A program made the position numbers and the translations under genes. From Bordetella sp. H567 (lineage in GTDB: Bacteria > Pseudomonadota > Gammaproteobacteria > Burkholderiales > Burkholderiaceae_B): a stretch of 64,000 nucleotides of DNA. Shown here piece by piece: positions 58,866 to 64,000 of the stretch. Position 1 is the first letter of the stretch. The number at the start of each line of letters is the position of its first letter. Location of the stretch: NCBI RefSeq assembly GCF_001704295.1, contig NZ_CP012334.1, forward strand, positions 1,190,084 through 1,254,083, given 5' to 3'. The notes under the pieces are model-generated. The model had not been told where the DNA came from, did no database searches, and worked only from the letters and a program-made list of their open reading frames with translations.

Positions 58866-60144
58866 TGCTGATCTCCTGCAGGTATGGGCTGTTTGTGTTG
58901 TGCGCCGATCTGGGGCCGAGTGTTGCGCCGGCGCGTGCCGAAATCGCCTTGCGGCGCATCACGCCGGCGATCGCGACCATGACGAGCGACAGCATCGCGA
59001 AGCCGGAGGTCTGGATAACGCCGGCGGCGGTCCAACCGAATACTTCCTTCAGTTCCGCCAGGAGGTAGCCCGCGAAGGCCGCAGGGATGTAATAGGCGGC
59101 GATGAACAGGCCGGACCCCTGTGCCGTCTTGGCGGGAGTCATCGATTCAATGATGATGGCGGACAGGTTCGAGTAAAGCAGGCTGAGTATCGAGACCCCG
59201 TAGATGGCGGCCAACGCGGCGTGCAAGAACACCGACCGGTTCAGTTCCGTGAAGGAGAGCCCGCCGGAGAGCGCCGCCAAGGGCAGCGCCACGAAAAGGA
59301 TCCTGCGATAGCCGAAACGGTCGCCAAGCCAGCCGCTGAGGGGGGCGACGAACCCGCCGATCCCGATGGCGCTCATCACGGCAGCGGCCTGCGCCGGCGT
59401 GAAATTGAGCGCGTTGCGCAGGTAGGTCGGATAAAGGCCGAAGAGACCGAAAACAGCCACGCCCGCGCAGATCGCCGCGATCCCCAGCGCGATGGTGTTC
59501 GGGTTCCAGATGGTTTCGTTCGTTCCCAGCGCGGCGGTCCCGCCCGCCCTGGTCAGGGCTTCTTCGTTTTCCTTGCTTTCGCTGAACCACGGCTTGACCC
59601 ATATCCAGACGGCGGCCATCGTGATAACGCCCACCAGGCCGAACACGATGAACGGCCTTTTCCAGTCGAATGCATTCAAGAGCATGACCGTGGTCGTGGG
59701 CCCCAGGAAGGATCCGATGCCGTAGAAGCATGAGATCGAACCGGTCACCAGCGCGCGGTGCTTGTAGAAATGGCAGGTGCCGATGGCGATCAGTGCGGTT
59801 GCCTGCATCGCTTCGCCCAGGCCGGATATGAAACGGTAGGCCAGAAGGTCTGGAATCCCTTGCGCATAAGCGGTCAGCAGCGTGGCAAGGGAAAAAATGA
59901 AGAGTCCCAGCAGCACCACCGACTTTCGCGACATGAATCCGAGCAGATAGCCGGTCGGGATGGCGGCGATGCCCATGCCCAGCGTGAACATGGTGGAGGC
60001 AAGGCCGACCTGAGGCAACGATAGATTCATCGCGCCGCGCACCTCGACCGCGAGCACCGAGAACAGGCTGCGATCGACCGCGTTCAATATATAGGTCAGC
60101 AGCAGGATTAGGAACATTACCAACGCGGCGTGGCGTTTCTGCAC
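58852..60144 (-). CDS. MFS transporter, catabolite uptake type
   Basis: 430 residues with 12 hydrophobic segments. ILNAVDRSLFSVLAVEVRGAMNLS and IPTGYLLGFMSRKSVVLLG correspond to helix 1 and the loop 2-3 motif of the anion:cation symporter-like MFS group. GTG start with AGGAGG eight bases before it. A long loop around residue 205 (SESKENEEALTRAGG) is the usual central cytoplasmic loop. Overlaps the LVIVD gene by 14 bases, so co-transcribed; it probably imports the substrate of this gene set. Confidence 0.88.
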   Translation of the reverse strand: MQKRHAALVMFLILLLTYILNAVDRSLFSVLAVEVRGAMNLSLPQVGLASTMFTLGMGIAAIPTGYLLGFMSRKSVVLLGLFIFSLATLLTAYAQGIPDLLAYRFISGLGEAMQATALIAIGTCHFYKHRALVTGSISCFYGIGSFLGPTTTVMLLNAFDWKRPFIVFGLVGVITMAAVWIWVKPWFSESKENEEALTRAGGTAALGTNETIWNPNTIALGIAAICAGVAVFGLFGLYPTYLRNALNFTPAQAAAVMSAIGIGGFVAPLSGWLGDRFGYRRILFVALPLAALSGGLSFTELNRSVFLHAALAAIYGVSILSLLYSNLSAIIIESMTPAKTAQGSGLFIAAYYIPAAFAGYLLAELKEVFGWTAAGVIQTSGFAMLSLVMVAIAGVMRRKAISARAGATLGPRSAHNTNSPYLQEISNGTK

Positions 60145-60178
60145 GATGTAGCCTCCTTGGGGAGCTGTGACGCGGCGC

Positions 60179-61423
60179 TCACGCCGCGTTCAGGTGGCTT
60201 GCTGTCCTGCTGCGCTCGGTGATGCGTTTCACGTCGGCCCAGGCCCTGGTCATGTCGGCGAGCGCGTCCATCTCATGCGCGGCGATCCGCGCCAGCACGG
60301 CGCCGGCCTTGGCCAGATCCTGCTCGTAGCGAAGCACCTTGAAGAGCTCCGACGACGCCTGCATGTGTTCTGCCGCCGACGCTGTCGGCGCCGTTTCCAA
60401 CCCGCGGATGGCAAGCTCCCGCGTGACGCGGCGCAGATAACCGGCGGCGCCGGCACGGCCGAGCACGCCGTGGTTGGGGATGTTTCCCCGCACGAAAAGC
60501 GGAACCGGCGCACCGTCCGGCCCGAACGTATCCTTAACCTTGCCGGTCTGGATCAGTGCCGCGAACGCCGCCATACCGGGCGCGCCGGTCTCGAAACGCG
60601 GGATCTGCCATTGGTTGCCGAACATCGCATACGGCTTCGGAAAATCGCCGGACAGGATTTTCAGATTGCGGCGGAATGAATGGCGGATCGATTGCGCGAT
60701 ATCCCAGTCGGGGTCGCGGCCAGGCTCCACCCAGACCATCAGATAGGGGCCATAGCCATCGTGCAGGCTCCATTCGCCCTCGAACGGATGATGATGTTCC
60801 CACGGCTCGTAACCGCGCGGACCTCGCTGCGATGCCTGCTCCCAGGCGGCGCGGAAAACATCGATGGGCGCCTCGTAGCGCGAATGAGGCATCAGGTCGT
60901 TCGGTTCGAAGATGGTGACGGTACCGCGATCGAGCTCGTAGCCGGCGACCACCACATGATGGCCGAATCCGGTCTTGCCCATCGTTTCATGCTGGAATTT
61001 CAGCCGCGGCGAAGTCTTCGCGCCGTACGGCAGCATCAGCGAGTAGTGCAGCCCGACCTGTACGGGAACGCCGCGATCGACCAAGCCGCGCAGCTTCGCG
61101 AAAGCCTCCTCGAAGCCGCCTTCATGGTCCTGCTCCCAATAGCCATGGAAGCCCAACGCGCGCGGCGTGTACTCCCATATCTCGTGGAAGGCGCCCGCGC
61201 CCCCGTTGAAGGCGGGCGCGCCCCATGCCGGCGTCCAACGGAACGAGAAACCGTCGCCCGAGGTGCCGTCGGCGAATAGGACGTCGCGTTCGCCATGCAA
61301 GCGGAACATGCCCAGCAATCCCGTGAAGTAGCAGCGTCCGGCATTGCCGTTTTCCGGATACCCCTTCGGGCCCAGCCACGTCATGGAGTAATAGGCTTCG
61401 TCATAAGGCTGTATTACGGGCAT
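60179..61423 (-). CDS. BtrH-like protein of unknown function
   Basis: 414 residues, cytoplasmic. The first 200 residues resemble the BtrH N-terminal domain (papain-like fold; in butirosin synthesis BtrH moves an acyl group from carrier protein). GNAGRCYFTGLLGMF holds a candidate nucleophile Cys, GVPVQVGLHYSLMLPYG an intermediate strand, and GFGHHVVVAGYELDRGTVTIFEPND the His and Asp/Asn. The C-terminal 150 residues are helical (AALIQTGKVKDTF..., DALADMTRAWADV), as in DUF4872-type tails. Located between a hydrolase and an MFS gene, it could cleave or transfer an amide/acyl group. Not a known pathway. Confidence 0.6.
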   Translation of the reverse strand: MPVIQPYDEAYYSMTWLGPKGYPENGNAGRCYFTGLLGMFRLHGERDVLFADGTSGDGFSFRWTPAWGAPAFNGGAGAFHEIWEYTPRALGFHGYWEQDHEGGFEEAFAKLRGLVDRGVPVQVGLHYSLMLPYGAKTSPRLKFQHETMGKTGFGHHVVVAGYELDRGTVTIFEPNDLMPHSRYEAPIDVFRAAWEQASQRGPRGYEPWEHHHPFEGEWSLHDGYGPYLMVWVEPGRDPDWDIAQSIRHSFRRNLKILSGDFPKPYAMFGNQWQIPRFETGAPGMAAFAALIQTGKVKDTFGPDGAPVPLFVRGNIPNHGVLGRAGAAGYLRRVTRELAIRGLETAPTASAAEHMQASSELFKVLRYEQDLAKAGAVLARIAAHEMDALADMTRAWADVKRITERSRTASHLNAA

Positions 61424-61453
61424 ATGCGCCTCCCCTTGGGGTGGATGCCGGAT

Positions 61454-62680
61454 TCAAACCAGTGGATTCATCGCCGTTTTGCGTAGTTCGCGTTCGTCGA
61501 TCCCGAACTGGTCGGTAAGCCAGTCGATCATCAGCTCCTGGCCGATGGTCGGGTTGTCATGCTGGCAGTGGTCCGCGCCGGTCTCGCTTTCGCTTACCAG
61601 GCGCAGCGTCACGTTGACGCCTTTCGACTTCGCATAATCGGCGACCTTCTGCGCCGACGCGACGCCAAGGACGTCGTGGCCGCCATGGACGATCAGGTAG
61701 GGGCATTTCATGTGATCCAGGTGGCCTTCCAGCGCGAAAGGCCGGGCCTTCTCCAGCGCTTCTTTCATCGAACCGGCGCCGAACACGGTCTTGATGTGAT
61801 CGGCAAGGCCATGGTCCTCTTTTGCATTGGCCCACAGTTCCGTTATTGACCAGATCGCGCCGTGCGAGATGGCCGCGGCCAGTCGATGTTCATAACAGCC
61901 GGCACGCGCCGCGTAATACCCGCCAAGGGACGACCCGCAGACGGCGATTCTTGTGGGGTCGATATCCTGGCGAGTCAGCAGGTAGTCGATGCACTTGCCG
62001 ATCGGCACTTCGTAGTCGGGCCGGGTCGGTATCTTGTGGCGGCGCAGGGTCCCGCCCTGGCCCGGGCCGTCGATCATCAGTACGGAGATACCCCGTTGCA
62101 GCGCGCCGTGCGCCTGCATGAACCACATCTCGTCCTTGATGGAATCCAGGCCGCCCATGCAGATCATCACGGGCTGTTTTCCGTTGGCGAATGGCGCCCG
62201 CACGAAATAGGCGTACAGCGGCTTGCCGTTCTCGTAGGGAATCTCCAGCACCTCTCCGGCCGGCGTCAGGTTCTGGATGAATTTGCGCGAGCATTCCTCC
62301 ATGTTGGTGAAGGCGACGAGCCGGCGCGGGTCCGAATAGTCGAGCCAGAATTCGGTGTGGCGGTAGTAGTTGGCGGCACGCAGCCAGCAGTTCATCGCGG
62401 TGCGGACGTGGCCCTTGCCGTATTGTTCGTCGCCGCGGGCCTGATTGAAATCGGCGATGCGTTTCCATTCCTGGTGCCAGCTTTCCCTGTCCCCGGGGAT
62501 CATGCGGCTGGCCGCGAGGAAGCATTCGGACACGGCGCCTCCGCCTTCCTGGGTCTCGCCCAGCGCGCGCCGGAACTGGTAGGACATCCACGGATGATTC
62601 GGCCAATGGTGCCAGCCGTAAGGCTGGTATATGCCGTGTTTCACATCCGTGACCTGATCGATCAGAAGCTCTTCTGCCAT
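61454..62680 (-). CDS. alpha/beta hydrolase, pseudooxynicotine-hydrolase/FrsA-like
   Basis: 408 residues. Helical N-terminal 140 residues (WHHWPNHPWMSYQFRRALGE, RTAMNCWLRAANYYRHTEF) precede the hydrolase fold, as in 2,6-dihydroxypseudooxynicotine hydrolase and other carbon-carbon hydrolases. VCGSSLGGYYAARAG is the nucleophile elbow (Ser about 254), YLIVHGGHDVLG the Asp, and SETGADHCQHDNP the His. First gene of the minus-strand series that ends at 55488. Confidence 0.83.
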   Translation of the reverse strand: MAEELLIDQVTDVKHGIYQPYGWHHWPNHPWMSYQFRRALGETQEGGGAVSECFLAASRMIPGDRESWHQEWKRIADFNQARGDEQYGKGHVRTAMNCWLRAANYYRHTEFWLDYSDPRRLVAFTNMEECSRKFIQNLTPAGEVLEIPYENGKPLYAYFVRAPFANGKQPVMICMGGLDSIKDEMWFMQAHGALQRGISVLMIDGPGQGGTLRRHKIPTRPDYEVPIGKCIDYLLTRQDIDPTRIAVCGSSLGGYYAARAGCYEHRLAAAISHGAIWSITELWANAKEDHGLADHIKTVFGAGSMKEALEKARPFALEGHLDHMKCPYLIVHGGHDVLGVASAQKVADYAKSKGVNVTLRLVSESETGADHCQHDNPTIGQELMIDWLTDQFGIDERELRKTAMNPLV

Positions 62681-62867
62681 GCGCCGACTCCGAAGCTAGG
62701 ATGGATGGGCAGAAGGGGCCGGTCTCTTGCTGCATGACCGTGCGCCGTTGAACTGCCTGAATGCATCCTAGTGGCGCGTTCAAAATACGGTCAAACGGGA
62801 TTCGCGGGTTTTCCCACATAGCAATAATTTTTGGGGAAAACGATAGCGGCGTGGCGCGCAGTGAAAA

Positions 62868-62893
62868 AAGGGCGAATCTTGCGATTCGCCCTT
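62868..62893. terminator. hairpin with GGGCGAATC stem, copy 1
   Basis: AAGGGCGAATC pairs with GATTCGCCCTT over 11 bases across TTGC, preceded by six A residues. On the minus strand it ends in a T-run and so works as a terminator. It lies upstream of the hydrolase at 62680 and repeats the stem of the next terminator. Confidence 0.65.
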
Positions 62894-63068
62894 CGATCGG
62901 TGCCTACGGATATCCCCGCAATCCAGGGCGCCGGTGCACGGCGCGCTTCAGCCGGAGACCGCGTTGCGCATGCTGCTTGATGGCACGGACGAGCTGCTGG
63001 ATATTCCGGATACCGCGCCGGATCGCCGCTGTCGCGCCGACGCCCGTCGTTGCACGGGCGCCGCAAAG
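62894..63068. other. 175-bp gap between the two similar hairpins
   Basis: No gene supported on either strand. It lies between two terminators that share a stem sequence and may be a decayed remnant. Confidence 0.3.
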
Positions 63069-63100
63069 AAAAGGGGCGAATCCTGCGATTCGCCCCTTTT
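63069..63100 (-). terminator. terminator of tRNA-Gly copy 2 (GGGCGAATC stem, copy 2)
   Basis: AAAAGGGGCGAATC pairs with GATTCGCCCCTTTT, 14 bases, across CTGC. It lies 71 bases downstream of the tRNA on the minus strand. The loop-proximal nine bases equal those of the hairpin at 62868. Confidence 0.8.
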
Positions 63101-63170
63101 AACCCTTTGATCAACTTCTTGCAGATTTCCCGATTCTCGTTCTTCATCGGGACACCGCGGATCGGAATTC

Positions 63171-63246
63171 TGGAGCGGGAAACGAGTCTCGAACTCGCGA
63201 CCTCAACCTTGGCAAGGTTGCGCTCTACCAACTGAGCTATTCCCGC
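63171..63246 (-). tRNA. tRNA-Gly (anticodon GCC), copy 2
   Basis: Same 76-base sequence as the copy at 27480, CCA encoded, with cloverleaf arms intact. Identity with the other copy extends only a few bases beyond each end. Confidence 0.97.
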
Positions 63247-63333
63247 GTAAAAGCTGCCACTTAAAATCACTGCCGCGTAAGATCACCGCGTAAAATCAGT
63301 GAAGAACGAAACTATATCAGGTTGCCAAACGTA

Positions 63334-64000
63334 ATGTCAAACCTATCGGCGTCATCCACCGATCCCGACACACTCACGCCGATAGCGGCCGACCTTACCG
63401 CCTTGAACACCTTCGGCCTGGCTTCCACCGCCCAGGCCTACGTCCGCATCGTCTCCCCCCGGCAGCTTCCCGCCTTGTCCGCGCTCGCCAAGCGCCACGG
63501 ACGCGTGTTCGTGCTGGGCGGCGGCAGCAATGTAGTGCTGCCTTCCACGATGGATGGCCTGGTGGCGCACATGGCGATCCCCGGCATCCGCCTGCTGGAA
63601 GCACGCGAAGACGCCTGGGTCGTCGAGGCCGGCGGCGGGGAGAACTGGCATGGTTTCGTCGACCACTGCCTGCGCCAGGGCTGGGACGGCCTGGAAAATC
63701 TGGCCTTGATTCCCGGTACCGTGGGTGCTGCCCCGGTGCAGAACATCGGCGCGTACGGCGTCGAGCTGGACCAGCGCTTCCTCGGCCTGAGCGCATGGGA
63801 CATCGAGCGCGGCGAGATGATAGAGATGTCCGCGCGGGATTGCCACTTCGCCTATCGGGACAGCCGTTTCAAGCATGACGAGCCCGGACGATGGCTGATC
63901 GTGGCCGTGCGTTTCGCGCTGCCGCGGCCGTGGCGGCCGGTGCTGGACTATCCGGATCTGCAGCGTCACCCTGCGCTCGCGTCCTTGCCTCCGGCGGGGT
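63334..64000 (+). CDS. murB: UDP-N-acetylenolpyruvoylglucosamine reductase MurB, 3' end outside window
   Basis: FAD enzyme that makes UDP-N-acetylmuramate for peptidoglycan, in the cytoplasm. 222 codons are present from ATG 63334. [19 protein letters not shown] opens the FAD domain, [11 protein letters not shown] binds the FAD phosphates, and [21 protein letters not shown] carries the conserved loop. [12 protein letters not shown] holds the Tyr-Arg-Asp-Ser motif with the catalytic Ser region of type I MurB. The frame runs open to the window end. Confidence 0.94.
   Translation, partial: MSNLSASSTDPDTLTPIAADLTALNTFGLASTAQAYVRIVSPRQLPALSALAKRHGRVFVLGGGSNVVLPSTMDGLVAHMAIPGIRLLEAREDAWVVEAGGGENWHGFVDHCLRQGWDGLENLALIPGTVGAAPVQNIGAYGVELDQRFLGLSAWDIERGEMIEMSARDCHFAYRDSRFKHDEPGRWLIVAVRFALPRPWRPVLDYPDLQRHPALASLPPAG

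Noticed and set aside
62791-63270. 159-codon minus-strand frame over the second tRNA-Gly
   Set aside because: It includes the whole tRNA gene and both terminators, so it is not a real coding region.

Overview
The window is high-GC, densely packed bacterial DNA from a betaproteobacterium, most likely the Bordetella/Achromobacter branch of the Alcaligenaceae. This rests on the gene families seen: two Bug-type solute receptors, paired DUF4148 proteins, a cbb3 oxidase beside System I cytochrome c maturation, urtABCDE, and many IclR, LysR and AraC regulators. No phage, transposase, integrase, CRISPR array or rRNA was seen. Species assignment is inference.

Layout. 1-4.1 kb: the end of a cbb3 oxidase operon (ccoN with a CcoS-like N-terminus, then ccoO cut by the window edge), a peroxiredoxin-like gene, and two tandem cytochrome P460 genes. 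4.2-11.8 kb: a quinone-oxidoreductase-like gene and a complete overlapping ccmABCDEFGHI operon for covalent haem attachment to c-type cytochromes. This includes the 59-residue ccmD.

11.7-27.2 kb: a stress and detoxification region. It holds a MocR regulator, nitroreductase, azoreductase, two nearly identical AhpD-like peroxidase genes, two SDR/NmrA-type proteins, a GST, a flavin-split-barrel protein, an alpha/beta hydrolase and an RclC-like (DUF417) membrane protein. The control genes are two pairs of RclR-like AraC regulators and two TetR regulators. The region looks like one duplicated module (AhpD ... AraC-AraC) that has diverged. Each AhpD gene is followed by a similar element with interleaved inverted repeats. 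Two promoters share an almost identical AraC-type site. Four copies of an 18-bp TetR-type palindrome surround the TetR and DUF4148 genes. I infer a reactive chlorine/quinone/electrophile response.

27.4-35.1 kb: tRNA-Gly(GCC), a DUF481 outer-membrane-type protein, and the urea ABC transporter urtABCDE on the minus strand behind a near-perfect sigma-54 promoter. 35.4-37.0 kb: a HipBA-like toxin-antitoxin pair with its palindromic operator.

37.1-53.8 kb: catabolic genes. An IclR regulator is divergent from a DUF35/thiolase/Bug/SDR/MmgE-PrpD/CoA-transferase series. Then come LysR, a second Bug receptor, an enolase-superfamily dehydratase and a four-carbon acid-sugar pathway (LtnD-like and DenD-like dehydrogenases, OtnK-like kinase, OtnC-like aldolase, OtnI-like isomerase, LacI regulator).

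53.9-62.7 kb: minus-strand genes for a DHA2 drug exporter, then an unusual set read from 62.7 kb downward: alpha/beta hydrolase, BtrH-like protein, MFS transporter, LVIVD beta-propeller protein, ACMSD-type amidohydrolase and IclR regulator. I do not recognise this set as a described pathway. 62.8-64 kb: a second identical tRNA-Gly and the 5' part of murB.
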